Source: Gorsachius magnificus
Taxonomy: Eukaryota; Chordata; Aves; Pelecaniformes; Ardeidae
Length of the DNA stretch: 64,000 nt
Assembly: GCA_034008185.1 (NCBI GenBank)
Contig: CM067082.1
Location: forward strand, 53,093,586-53,157,585
Direction: 5' to 3'
The position numbers and the translations under genes are program-made. This document shows positions 37,791 to 51,242 of the stretch, one piece after another. Position 1 is the stretch's first letter. The number at the start of each line of letters is the position of its first letter. The notes under the pieces were generated by a model. The model was not told where the DNA came from, made no database searches, and saw only the letters and a list, made by a program, of their open reading frames with translations.

Positions 37791-40700
37791 GCTGCTGCTT
37801 TACTCCAGGACCATCCTTCTGCACAGACACCCTTGGCAGGCTCCTCTGGTGCCCCTCTGCCTTCCCGCTGTCTCTCCTTGCTGGGCCCCTGCCATACCAG
37901 GATGAAATGCAAGCTAACATCCCTGCAGAGCTGGCTACCTGCGCTGAGTTCTGCTTGGTGTCGTGCCTCATTGGACTGAGCAGGGGCTGGTGATCTGCAA
38001 TGCGGGCTGTGTGTACGTTGCTCACCTTGGGAAATCAGCATACGACTTGGAGAAGGCACCGGGCTGAGCAGCGATGCAGGTGTGATTGTATTAAGTTACC
38101 ACCTCAAAAGGTGGAAGGTCTGCACCAGGCAGTGATTATGTGGGAGGTCTCATATCTGGACACCGGGGAGCCAGAGCTGAGGCACAGCTTCTCAGGGCTG
38201 TACTCTAACCTCCAGTTCACCGAACTGCACCTCCTAACAGTAAACACCATAATGCAAAGCCCGGCATAACTAAGCAGGGATAGAGTCTTTCAGACTACAA
38301 CCTCTTTTGCATAAGAATGCAACCATAACCATTTGAATTTAGCTAGCCCTTGTTTTGATCTGGACTGTTGTAATCATTTCTGTGGCTTTGTTTGTTTGTT
38401 TACAACAGTACTTGGGAGTTTGGGAAAATGTTGCAAAAGATTCAAATAGCAAAAATGGCAGTCATACTTTAACCTAATGTTTATAGTTTATAGGAGGGCT
38501 CTAACATGCATTTTGCAATATTGCAAAACTCCAGCATGTCTTTGCATAGTCAGTATAAATCTGGGGACAATTTATGTAGTGCTGAGAAACAGCTATTTCT
38601 GGTACAGTTGTGAGTTCTAGCAGTGTCAGGCACACAAGATAAATCACCTCGTCAAAGATGATGGAAGAGCTACCAAGAGATTCAAACAAGTTCACTATTA
38701 ATTAACTTCTACCATCATGAAAGAACTGTATAAGAAGTTCTGAGATCAAGAAAAAGAAAAGGAGGTGGCATCACGCTCCTGTTACATCCTGACATAGTTT
38801 TGCATCACTGAAGGATTTATAGCAGTATTACTTATTTCTTTTTTTCCCAGACTCATATGGGCTTTCTGAAGATGTCCTGGGCTGAGTTTGTATGCTGTAT
38901 TTCCCATACTTTAGTGTATATATATTCCAAAATTGTCCTTTTTTCCAGGATTTGTCAATCTTACTGCTACATCAGGCTAAAGAGTCTCAACCTTCTCATA
39001 GCCTGGTTGGACATAGTACCGTTCACCTGAAGAAGCAAAGGCATTTATTTAGCAGGAATCAATGGGACACTTCAGGAAGGGGGAGTTTGAAGAACTCTGT
39101 GATAGCTAGGAGCTGCAGTCCAGCAGACTGTTAAAGAGGATATTTTGCTTCTATTTTCATTGGATACTTGAAAAATTTCCTTGCTTTCCAGTGCAGGGCC
39201 CTAAAACCTACAGTTCTGGTACCATGAGACTGGAACATTTCTTGAAGTGGAACATCAATAGCCTTCTTTCTTTTAACAGCAGTTAAGGGCTCTGACACAT
39301 CCAAACCCACAGGAGCTTTCTAACTAACCTCCTTGTGGACACTTGCAGGTGAAATGCTCTCTCCACACCCTTTGCTTCTCCTCCAGCCTACACCTCAATT
39401 ACCAGATTTACAGAGTGCAGTATAACTTTTTGTTGTGACACTGATGACAGTCACTTATCATGCATGGTGTATTTTCTAGAAGGCAAGAATATTTAAATCA
39501 AGATGTCCGTTCTCTATGGCCTGAACCTGAAATTTTCACTCAGAATTGTTCAGGGTTATGCTTTGCTTCCTTTTGTCTTTCATTTTGTTGAACCTCAGTG
39601 TGTTGAGATTTGCAACCTCACGTTCCCCTCAGTATTGAGGATTACTCTGGCTTGTGGTGAAATATCCATCTTTCTTACACTTTTCCCCCCTCTTTGTTCA
39701 CATCTGGAGCAAGGCATGATGTCATCAGTATGGTATGCCTCATCTCCCCTGGTAAAAATGAGGAAATTTGCTTGATGCTCAGCATTCATTCAGGAGTCCT
39801 AATGCAATATGGAGCTGCTTGGAGCGGCTTACCTGCTCTGGCCAGTCTGATTTATCTGTGCCATCACACAGTTCTCTGGGAGGATTTTAACAGCCATTGC
39901 CTTGCTCTCAGGAAAAAAAAAACCCAAACAACTCATCTCATTCACAAATTCTCATTCCTCTCTGCCTTTCCCCTAGCCTCGAATCCCATTTCTGTGCCTT
40001 TAAAGGTGAATTATTTTTTTGTTTCCCTTTCATTCCAGAAGAGAGATGGCCCCTTTTCTGTTTCAATGGGATCCGAGCCTTCCTGCCGCAGCTGCTCCCT
40101 CCTGGCTGGCGGCCGACTCTCTCATCTGAGCTCACTCTTAATGTAGTTTATTTTTCTCTGTCTTACTTGTTGCATTCTTTGCCTTTTCTTCAGACTGGAC
40201 CTCTCTTAATCAATCTCAGTCTTAGCCCTTTTCCCTTTCAATTCAGCCTTTTCTGCTCTGCTGGGTTTGGGGGTAAGGGAAACAAGGCTTCCTTGAAGTG
40301 ATTTGCTTACTCTCTTTTTTCCCGATTTCCTTACTCTTCTCTTCCTCTGCCAGGGAGGTCAGGCGAGCTCTGACCTTGGGTAACCGTGCAAACAGGAACA
40401 TTTGTGGTTGCAACAGAAACAATTCTTTAATTAATTAAATGGTCCAGAAGTTGCAGAATGAAGCCAGCAGAGCTCTTCTGCCCACTGAGACATGCTGCAC
40501 GGCATCGTACAGCGCCTTCCAGGCCCAAGCTCACTCTCAGGGAATAAAGTCATCACTCTGATACCATCCCTCCTTGTCAGCCCGCAGTGATATGAGTTAG
40601 ACATATTTATTTATGTGTCTTCATTTTTACCTTTAAAAAAAATATTAAAATTAACCCTTAAAACTCAAGCTGTGTTGTTGTGAACCCTTAGTTTGCTTCG

Positions 40701-43700
40701 TGAGGCTTTTTTTTTATATGACTCAAGAGTCACAAAGTTGACAGACTTGAATTATATGAAGGATTCTATAAGAAATGATGATATAAAATCTTTATTGGAA
40801 AGAAGTAGTGCCTAAGTTTGCTCTGGTGGATGGCAGTAGGCATGTACCATTGAGTCCCATGGAAACAGAATGCAGCCCTACAGTTTCCATCTGAAAAGCT
40901 TTAAAACAATATTGGCCTGAATGGGGCCTGAGAATTCATCCTATGCATAAGAGAAAGAAATACTCTAGGACATTTTTTCATCTGCTTAACACATGCTCAT
41001 AGAGGTCGAGCCACACTCTCTAGGAGTGCTGGGGTCACTGAACCAAGTAAATGATTTAGGGAAAATACAGGGCAATGTCAAAACACCATTTGCTTCCATG
41101 GTGGAGGGTTATCTCACCGGCTCGCAAGCATCTAAGCCAACTGTTTTAGCAATGTCAGCTGGCATAAAATCTAGGGCTGACCATTCTGATATAAAACCAT
41201 AGTGACTGGAAATCATGAATAATCCATGGAGAAACTGTCCTTAATTAATAATCACATTTCTTTAGAGCCCCAAGTTTGCCATGTAGTGTTCAGTAGCCTC
41301 CTTATATGAGTAGCCACACTTTACCATGCCATCTGCAGAAGAAAATAACTGCATTTAACAGAAGCCTCTCTTTATTTAGAGCTGCAGGGGGAACTAATTA
41401 AAGGTAACTGAAACCACAGCTGCTAAAATAATTATATGGCATCTAAGCTATTTTGGAAAGCTCTTGTTGTTTCTCAGTATGACATACGCAGAATATGATT
41501 GGAAACCTACCATCACTTTAAACAACATCATTGTGTCAAACGATGTACCTGGAACTCTACAGGGTACTACTTAATATAGGTAGGTGTAACACTCATTTAT
41601 GTTTTATGTGTATGTACACACAAACACACACAGATTGTATACATGGACCTTCTTTAGTACTCTTACTAGCTGCATATAGTCTTCAAGACTTAGGAGACAG
41701 AAAGATGTATTTGCTTTATAAAACTGTAATAAAGAGATGCCCACTTTTTTGCAAAGCAAAGCATTTTATAATCACAAGTGGAACTGATTGTTTGGAATTA
41801 AATACATTAAACTTTAATCAACCAGTCTTCAGTTAAGAAAAATTTCCTTTCAACCATTTTCATGTAACAAAACGGCTTGCACTTCATATGTATACAAAGA
41901 ATGCCAGTACTGAAGCTTGGAAAAAGAGTTTCAGATGAGGTTTGAATTATTCCAAACTCGGAGCTCAGTGGGGAGCTCAGATTTTACATTTGCACAGGGA
42001 TGCAGCTGTCAGAAAGAGGTAAAATCAATTGACAAAAAGTACCAGAAAACTAATCTGATTTTGTCATTTGGACCTTATTCAAAATAAGTTCTTTAAAATG
42101 AAGAAGAGGAAGGATGTGCATTTGAACTCCCTTCTACTTTAACTGTTTCTCTCCAAATGAGAGAATCGTGCCGATTCAGTCTTTTTTTAAACTGATTAAT
42201 ACTATCAGATCTGCAAAAGGCAGGCATTATCAGAGACTGATCCAAAGCTGGATCTGGCTTTAATTTTACAAGCACATTCTTCTCCTTACATCCGACCCAA
42301 CATTTGTTATTAATCATACTAAATGTTTTGGGGTAACAGTGTTTCCCCAATAAAGCCATGACAAACTTGTGCGGGAGCGCAGGGCACTCCCCCAAGGGTG
42401 CACACCCTCCCTACCCTTCCCAAGCCCAGCACCTTGGGCCTTTCCAGAGCAATATCCCCATATCCATCTCTGTTAGTTGACTTGCACTTCACTCTTGGGG
42501 AAAGAGAAGCGTGGCGGTCTATAATACAGTTATCACAAAGTTAATCATCACTAAACTTGGTTTTGCTGATAGTCCCGCTCTTCTAAGTGATAGCCCAGCC
42601 AACATGCAAATATCTAAGTAGCATTCAGCATCACAAAAACAAAGTATTAATAGTTTGTTATAAAAAAAAAAATCTAATGAGAACCTTGGTGACATCTTAG
42701 TACAAATATTACTTGGAAATAAGAATTAATACCAGAAATTAAATAATTTCCATACCTTGGAAACAACATACTGTCCTCCTGGAGATGGAGAAAAGGAGAT
42801 GAGGCCACAAATTGGCAGGACAGCAGCTACATTTACAACCTTACACAATCAGCAAACATCCTTGCTAAAAGACCAAAGTACAATTCTCCAACTCAGATAT
42901 TACTTTTGTCATTATACGTGGATGTGAAGGACGGGAATCTATCAAAGGCATAGGCAGAAGCTGAATGCTTTTGAAAATAAACACTTCAGAAAAATACTAG
43001 GCACTAAATGGACTTCAGGGATAATATATACCAAGATACACCAGAGCATCCAACAACTTGTTATGTCTAAATTGAACTAGAAAAATGCCCTAACGAACAA
43101 TGACAAGCAAATGGTGAGGAAATATGTAAAGAATGAAGCTGATTTGTTTGCCATAACAGGCATTGAGTAGGGCAGTGGATAAACCCTCAGAAGGCCTGAC
43201 TAAAAGAATTCCATCCTTCAAGACTGCTGGGAGGAGAAGAGAGTTATGCAAGCATGCAAGCAGGACTTTCAGTTAGTCAGGGACTGCAATGACTCTTTAG
43301 TGCCCTAGGAAATGCTGGGTGGCTTAAGGAAGGATTCAGGCTCCGATATGACAATTTTCACAAAGTCATTTGCCTCATTAATTTTTTTTAAATAGTTTAA
43401 TTTAAATTTTCCCCATTGCCCTCTTGTGCCTCACACATTTTCCTTGGTACAGCCAAGGAAAACCAGCCCAGGAGCCAGTATGTTTGCTTGGAATAGACAA
43501 TGTCCTTCCATCGGCTTCTACTGGGGCTCAGAGCAAGTCATGCAGGCTCTTAAAAGGACTTTATCACCTAAAGCTGCAGATGCAAACATTCTGTGACTTT
43601 AAAAAGTGCCTTAAAAACTAAATCCTACTGAAATCAAAGAAGCATTAAAAGACAAGCAAAAAACCATCACCTTGCAAGATTGAAAGCAAGCATGAATTAA

Positions 43701-44993
43701 GAATGCAATTTTTTTTCAGGATCGTCTAGTCAAATAGTCTGCCAAAGCAAAATATATTCTGTACAGCTTCTATTTTTTTTCCCAAAGTTGTTTCTCATTG
43801 CTGTTCTAATGGACCCTGTATGAAACCAGGAAGCACACAGGCCTAAAAGAGGTATATGGAAGCTATAGATAGACTGTACAAGGCCTGCTCTCAATTACAG
43901 CAGGGCTGGAAGGAGCGCAAATGAAAACCAGACTGACGGTCTGGGTATTTTATGTCTCAATGAGACCTGCAAATTTAGATAGTTTCAAGAATATCACATA
44001 TGAATTTTGATCGATAAATGTCTCAGAAACTGAATGGTCTCAACTTGTGGTCATCTTCATTTTGACTTGACTGAAAACACCATTCCCCATCTCGGATGGT
44101 ATGTGGGTCACATTGGTGGAAGGAGATTAAGTTCACCCTGTTGGTGCCCTTTCAGATCAAATGTATTAAGAATGACCCTGACATACCAGAAGTGTTGACT
44201 GACAGTCTGTTTCCCTCAGATGCTGGAGAGGTTATGCAAATCACTGTGTTTATGAGCTGCTACACAAGACTCGAGCCAAGTTTGGTAGAAACCACTCCCC
44301 TGTTTCACTGGCTCATGAGCCCACCCAGAGAAGCTGGAAACCTCAGACAGTGTTCCTTTCTTATGGAATGAGAAAATGCCACACTGAATTTGAGAAACTA
44401 AAAAATAGATTGACTTGGGCTTCTGTGCCAAGATATTTATGTTTCAATTGCCTTTTTAAAGTAACAGCAGATAGTAGTTTCCATTTTGCTTGAAGCCATT
44501 TTCAAGCAGGAGAAAGGGTCTGAAGATTGAGTTACAGCTTGTGCCAGCAGAGAAGATTAAGGTTGTCAAGATACTATGATAAGAATTATGGTACTTTCAC
44601 AGTAGGATTTGGGATTGGAAGTATTGAAAGAGGGCCCTTACAGAGAAATTTGGAGGCTGTCCTCATTTTCCCTTCTATACACTGCTCATAGCTTCCCTCC
44701 CTTCATATTACAATAATCATTAGAATAGAGAAGCTGTTGATTTTGGAAATTGTTTGGAAATCAGCTCTAAGGCAAGCAAATATAAAAAAAAAAACAAACA
44801 AGATGTAGTTGAAGACATTCTCCAAATTCCTAAATGTGGAGAAAAAATTCCCATAGAGTAATAGCACTGAAATGAATGAATGCCCTCTTCTGTAGAGGTA
44901 AGGACTGGCACCACTCTGAAAATGGCTGGCAGAAGACACATATTTGTTGTACAAAATAAAGCCGTATCTCATCACTGAGCTCTGCACGCTCTC
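37791..44993 (-). other. COLEC12: COLEC12 5' intron, 37.8-45.0 kb
   Basis: Non-coding. The GC-richer start (to about 38.06 kb) produces several overlapping 80-140-codon frames on both strands, a pattern of composition rather than coding. A TAATTAATTAAAT stretch lies near 40.43 kb. A perfect 8-bp stem hairpin (TGCTTGAA/TTCAAGCA, 6-base loop) lies at 44487-44508. No repeat element or exon was recognised. Confidence 0.6.
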
Positions 44994-45132
44994 CATCTCG
45001 TCTTGTCTTGTCTCGTCTCGTCTCGTCTCATCTCATCTCATCTCATCTCATCTCATCTCATCACATCTCACCTCATCTCATCTCATCTCATCTCATCTCA
45101 TCTCATCTACCTCATCTCACCTCATCTCATCT
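44994..45132. repeat. TCTCR pentanucleotide microsatellite array
   Basis: About 139 bp of tandem 5-base units. They begin TCTCG, TCTTG, TCTTG, TCTCG, TCTCG, TCTCG and then become almost uniformly TCTCA, with a few interrupted units (CACATCTCACC, CTACC). All three plus-strand frames give a serine/histidine/leucine/isoleucine pseudo-protein, which is an artefact. In COLEC12 sense orientation it is a purine-rich (TGAGA)n tract. Confidence 0.95.
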
Positions 45133-47393
45133 TTCCTTGTATTTCAGCTACAGCCATGCCAATGCTGATCAGTGTAAAGTCTTACTTCAAGTGATAGAGT
45201 GATAGCCAACAGCCCTGTTTATGTGTCCCCACGTGAGACCAAGGTGGTTCACTACAACCCTGTGGAAATGTCTGGGCATCCTCCATGCTGCATTAGCCAC
45301 GCACACAGGGAAGGATCAATTTCTCCATCAGGTTCAGGGCAGCACGCTATGAAGAGTGATATTCTTATTCTGGAAGTTCTGACCCATGAGCTCCCATGCA
45401 TCTGCCAACATGTTAAATATGCGGCATAACCACAGAAAGGAGGTAAGAAGACGACAAACAACACAGGTTATTCAAGGCTGCATCTTTACAGCAAAGAAAA
45501 ATGGGCATGAATAAGGCAGGCCGAACTTACCCCCCCACACGCAGTCTGTGGGTTGCTTGTAGGCATTATGTGAAGAGTGTGTTGGAGTGTGTTGGTCAGC
45601 ATCTAGCTGGCTCCACAAACTGAGACACTGAAAGACTGTGGCCTCAACCAAACTCAAACCCTATGAATTACTGTAGGCAAGGATGATGCTCTAAAACTTT
45701 CATTACATGAAAAAAACAATGTTCTCAGTCTTCAGAAAATCATTTACAAACAAAAAGACGTTGAATCAAAAGAATTGAACAATTCAATTATGAAGTCAGT
45801 CATACAGCTGGTTGAGTAATGAGTGCATTCAGAGAGAAATATTTCTGAATAAAGAGTAAAAATATTGCCAATATTTCTGAGTAAAGGATTTCAAATTACT
45901 AATTTGACCTGTAAATTAATCCCACTAAAAAAAGTGATTTGGATGCGCCTGGAAGTCAAAGGAAGTAAAAGAAACATTCAACAGTTCGGCATTTAAACAG
46001 ACTCATAAATAGAAGACATGTGGCCGTAGATGAACAACGAACTCCTTTAATGTGCCAATTTTCTAAAGAGAAAATAGCTGCAGATATTTTAGATGTTTTC
46101 AGGATAGACTGCTATGATTAGGGTCTTCATTTTTGCAAAGAAATGCAAGACATTGTCTAGAAACACAGCATTATGCAGATAAAGCAGATTTAAGAGTGGA
46201 AATTCCTCTTGCTATTGAAATTATTAGTGTCTTGTGCACCAAAGAGAATATAGTCTCGAAAAGCATAACCTCCCTGTGATGCACAAAGTGTAAAACAGCT
46301 GGTAGGATGTGCCAGGCTTATTTGTTCTGACCGGTCTCCCCTGGGCCCCCCACCCTGCACCCTCATCCATGGGCCAGAAGCACCAATAAGCCAAGTCCCG
46401 GGACCCCGTCATGGCCAGGGCTGCGGCATTGCCTCGCACCCAGCCCACTCTGATGACTTACAGGCCAGCCGCTCCCAGCACTTGGTCTGTAGCCACAGGC
46501 TTGCTGGAGGACACAGAGTCGGTACACACTCTCCCTGCACGTGTGCTGCACCTCACGGGCATGAGGGAGTGGGGTCTTGCCCACCCAGGTGAGCAGTAGG
46601 GGTAGAAAGGTGCTCTTGAAAACTTTGCCCTTCCCAGCTTAAATAAGACAGCTAATAAGAAAAGCAACAGAGACTCTAATATACGATAATAATTAAAACA
46701 TATTCAGATGTTGACAAATGAAAAGGGATGTTGAAGGTTAGAGAAGAAGCATAATTGTAAGGCAGTAGCTGAGCTTCCGCTTCTTACAAAAACAAGAGAG
46801 ACACTATGAAGGATGCCATATTGCACTTGGCTCCTGTCCTAAAATAATTCCACATTATAAATATTTGACGCAGCACTTAGGACTATTGCCTCCACAGGAT
46901 TTAATGTAGTATAATGTAATACATCTGTTTGCTACCCACATGGTATGAAGAAAGGGAGTGGGTAAGAGATGAATAAAAAATGCAAAGCCATATTGTATAC
47001 TATTACTTCTGTGTTGATCATGCTGCGCTCATTACTTATTGAATTAAGATGACGGAAAATCTTTCATAATACCTGAACAGCATGATCTCATTGGTTGTTT
47101 TTCAGTCTACAAGACCACATCAACCCTGTTCCTACCTTGACTTTCTCTACTTATGAAAAGTACCATGAGAAGTCGTGACTTGGATAGGCACTGCGTTTAA
47201 TGTGAAAAGTTAGAGTACCTGTAGGAAAATGCAGCAGCATAAGACAGGTACGTCCCTAAAGTAATTTAGGGAAATATGCCTGGTTTTTATGTCTTGCATT
47301 AAAGTACTAAGAATCTACCATGACCAGCTTACACTACCTGAAAAATTGTATATTGAAGATCCATGTGTCAACCAAGTTAATAAACTTTTCCAA

Positions 47394-47460
47394 TCAACCA
47401 CACTGCAGCTAAGTGGCACTTCACCACATTGCGGCTCAACCACATTGCAGCTAAGCCTCT
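47394..47460. repeat. Short imperfect tandem repeat (CAACCACATTGCAGCTAAG type)
   Basis: Three adjacent related units: TCAACCACACTGCAGCTAAG at 47394, TCACCACATTGCGGC at 47421 and TCAACCACATTGCAGCTAAG at 47436. The middle unit is shortened. No function is inferred. Confidence 0.75.
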
Positions 47461-49796
47461 CTACTTTGAAGAGGTGCAGGATTGCCCTACTTCGACAGTT
47501 ATCTCCTGTGTGAGTTCCTCTGCTCAGCATCCTTCCCGCTCACAGGGGAATCTTTCCTAAGGGTATCTTAAGAGAATCTTACAGTGTATCTTTCTCAAAC
47601 CGTAAGTGCTATAGCCAAAGAAAAATTCTAAAAGCCATGAGTCACATTAACAAGTGAACAAACTAATGTGCGGACAACGCATAGGGGATGACACACACTT
47701 TCATCACTGCAGGTCTGTCAGTCCCGTGATAACAAACTCCATGCCAGCTTTATGTTCTTCTTATGGCAGCTTACATTGTTTTGAAAAGAAAGCTACACTG
47801 AGAAGGTAATTACAGCACAAACTTTTGGTTTCCACATGGTGCCATGATCAAAGTGTTCGAATCTGTGGTGCTCCCAAGCTTGACAGTTAAAAAAAAAAAT
47901 AAAATAAAATACATTTTTATTGTGGGACAGAGTAAAACCTTTCCAGCCCCATAAGATGGAGTCTTTCTTCATTCATGTTTTACTTTCATCAAGGCATTTT
48001 TGCATGGTGCTAGACCCAACCAGGACTTTCAAAGGTGCAAACCAGCTTAGATGTCCTTTGTCCCTTTGGAAATGTCACCACGAAGCTCCAGAGAGACCAT
48101 GCATGGTCTGGGAAGGAGCACAGCTGTAAGCGCCTGTGCTCCAGTGCTACCTACCTGGGGCAACCAGAAAACAGGAGGTAGCCAGGAGACATGGTTCAGC
48201 CAGGCGCTACAGCTGTGCCAGGCTCCCAGGTCCCACCAACACTGACTGAACTGTTACTGAGATTTCTGGGAATTCATTACAGTGGATGCACTTTGGTAAG
48301 CTCAGTATCTCTATGACAATCTTTTCCTACGTCTGAACCACAACATTTTGTTTTCTCTGAAAGCTGCTGATGAAGCAAACACTAGTTTTTTTGGAAATTG
48401 CTTTGGCATCTCTCAGAATATCAAAATGAGTAAATAATTTAGCAGAGAAAAACAGATTTAGGCACAGTTTGGCATGCCATTATGTTGACTCCTTTACTAT
48501 ATAACTTTTCATAACTGTGCCTCATCTGGGAAAAGACACAAATCCGTCGTCTGTGGGAAGCTAGATAATTAGTCACTCTAAATAACAACTTATGAACTAC
48601 AGCTAAAAACTAACCAGACTGGTAAACAGGAATTGCAAGACTGTGATTTTTGCTTCTTTACCCAGAGTTTCACACAGATGAAATAAATGCTTAATTCAGC
48701 CCTTCTCTAGCAGCGGTTCACAAACCAGGGGTGGTTTCTGAAACCACACAGCTTGCTCACGGAGCCATATTAAATCATAACATTTCTCAGGTTTTTTTGC
48801 CTGCACTGGTCATCCCCCCTGAAATTTGGTATTTACTGGTTCATTCGTCCACCGCTTGGAGATCCATACATTTCAGTCAGGTCAACCTAATGACCAGAAA
48901 TGTAGCCAGTTGTTCATAAACAATTTTCCACTCAAATGCACAAAAGCCTGATTTGGCAGCCCCTTAAGCCAACAGCACTCCTCCTGAAAGAGCCAAGATA
49001 CCAAGGTAATAACATCTTGAACAAAGTATTAATTTTCTTACACTGGACAATGTTTACATTTTTCCTTAGAAAATAGCCCATCCATGTATACTTGGTTATG
49101 GATGAATTTCTGATTTCATACACACTGTGGGCAAACACTGTGGTCGGAGGTTGCTGGGAGCATATATGTGTATAGCTGTTAGTCATCATGTTCTCTATCT
49201 TTGTAGAGGACATAATTAAGAGTATATCATTCACCTCTTTTGTTTGCATTATGGATGGACCTGGCTGAGAGCAGCGGGAATGAACTTGAAACCTGGGTCA
49301 TGAATGTGGATGATTACAAGAAGGATCTCAGCTAGCATATTTGATCACTTGAGCTTGGAGGACAATTAGAGCAAAACTGAACAGCTCAAGTTTTTCTTTT
49401 ATTAGTCTCCAGCCTGCAATGTATGGGGGTCCAGAGCTTCAATCAATTCTTACATAACTTACCATCCTCTTCTCTTTTTCCATCAATATTACTACTTCCA
49501 TTGAAAAATATTTAGTTTTTAGAAAGGAGGGAAATGTGATAGTCATTTATTGCCCCCACACTGCTAAGAAATTCCATGCTTTTATGTGCAGGAAGCATTG
49601 TGTTGATGTTGGCTTCCCCATGAGTTAAAAATCTTGTTTAAATGTTGCAGAATCTAAATGCTCTTTGAGGTTTTTCTGTGTTGTTTTATGGAAAGGCTTC
49701 TGCCTGATTATTTACAGATGCTGTCTCTGAGAAAGCCAAAAATAGTCCTTTACTAATTCAAAATTTAAACTAGCATTTTTATTATTTTATTGTGTA

Positions 49797-49822
49797 ACCA
49801 AGAAACTCTCCTCTGGGGTCCT
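49797..49822 (+). repeat. 26-bp dispersed direct repeat, copy 1
   Basis: It contains ACCAAGAAACTCT then CTCTGGGGTC. It matches 51217-51242 at all but two positions; flanks do not continue the match. Confidence 0.65.
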
Positions 49823-50695
49823 CAGTTCAAAGGGGAAAACAGAGCCCTTTGGCTCACTGTTGGCACCGCAGGCAGCGACATTCCCATTTAGTTAATGGCA
49901 GCACCAAGCCTTGGCAGACCGGAGGGTCCTCTCTGGCAGAAGTGCAGCCTCCAAAGCATCTTGCAGCACAGACTGCCCAGGTTACATGACCATGAAGGAC
50001 TCGCATTTTTTCAAAAGTTACTTCTCCCACAGTAGCGCAGGGTGTTTAAATCAATTTTAGGAATTACGACAGCCCTTCAAGCCATGCTGCTTTTCTATGG
50101 TCACCTTGGCTGAGCATCAGTAAGGGATTTTTTTCAACAGTTCATGAAGTGCTAAGATATATCTTGAGCTCAACAAGCAAGAAATGTTGCTCAGCCAGCT
50201 CAGCAAGCAAACATTTAATCAGATGAAACACTCCTCCAAAGTTTCTCTTTGCTTCTCTAAGGTTAAGGAGAGTCATGAACACTAGCAAACCCTTGTCAAA
50301 GAGGAGCCAAAGAGCTTGGATCTCATCCTTGCCAATCTAAAGATGGATTTTACTCTTTATTCTCTCAGCAACCAGCAGCAGAAGAGTTGCACTTTCCTTG
50401 CTGCCTCAAGTGACTGCTTTTCTATTCTACAGTGAAGTGACACACAGATACAGGACAAAGTCTGTGGGCCTACATGGTAGATACCAAATTGCCATCTAAC
50501 AGACTGGCCTACAATATGGATGATACTTTTCAAACATAAGGCTTGGTAGGTTTGTGTTTCTTTCTTACAGTCTAACTTCTTATCTGAAAATCGCATTATG
50601 GGTTTCCTGAAAACAACAGCAAACCCCTCTCAGGTGATTCCTTCACAGATGTTTTTAGTTGGTACAGAATGTGTAGTTGTTCTGCAGTTTCATTT

Positions 50696-50711
50696 AAAAA
50701 AAAAAAAAAAA
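50696..50711. repeat. Poly-A run
   Basis: Sixteen consecutive A in intron. No adjacent retroposed body was recognised. Confidence 0.88.
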
Positions 50712-51216
50712 GAAAACTGGGCTAAGCTTAGTTCCTGCAGTTGAAAATTCCCTTCACCTCAGATATACACAGCTACCAGAGATGATCGGAGAAGTTGGTA
50801 CATTGGCAAATAAATTAGGTTCTTATTTGGATGCAACAAAATATTATCACTTATTTTGAATGGCAGAAACCTCTCTAGAACAATTAGCATTTTCAGGTTT
50901 TAACTTTTTGCAAACTATAGATTTCTCCCAGATATGAAACCGCTTGAGTCAAATTTGATCTAAACTTGAGCTCTGATCTTTCCTTCCTGAAACACAGAAG
51001 AGCTTGGATTCCTACGGGTTCTAGCTAGAGGCAACTCATCTCTAGCACTGGCACAACTGGCATCTGCTCCTTCTGAATGTGCCATCAGCTGAGACATGGG
51101 GCTGTACTTAGGATTAAATACGTCGAAAAGGGAAGAATTCCTAAAGGATGTATTCCAGAGAAGCTGTTATATATTTAATTAAAATACATCATTCTGCATG
51201 ATATAATTAAAGTACA

Positions 51217-51242
51217 ACCAAGAAACTCTGCTCTGGGGTCTA
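51217..51242 (+). repeat. 26-bp dispersed direct repeat, copy 2
   Basis: This is the second occurrence of the sequence at 49797-49822, 1.42 kb away in the same orientation. Two substitutions separate them. Confidence 0.65.

Noticed and set aside
37432..38060. Several overlapping 80-140-codon frames on both strands
   Set aside because: A GC-richer patch leaves all frames open. The products have no domain and no consistent conserved frame.
44944..45202. Repetitive Ser-His-Leu-Ile-Ser 'protein' in three frames
   Set aside because: It is a translation of the TCTCA pentanucleotide array. A 5-base repeat keeps all frames open with the same peptide.
51170..51215. AT-rich near-palindrome (TTTAATTA ... 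TAATTAAA)
   Set aside because: Arms are short, AT-only and need a gap to align. They are expected by chance in AT-rich intron.
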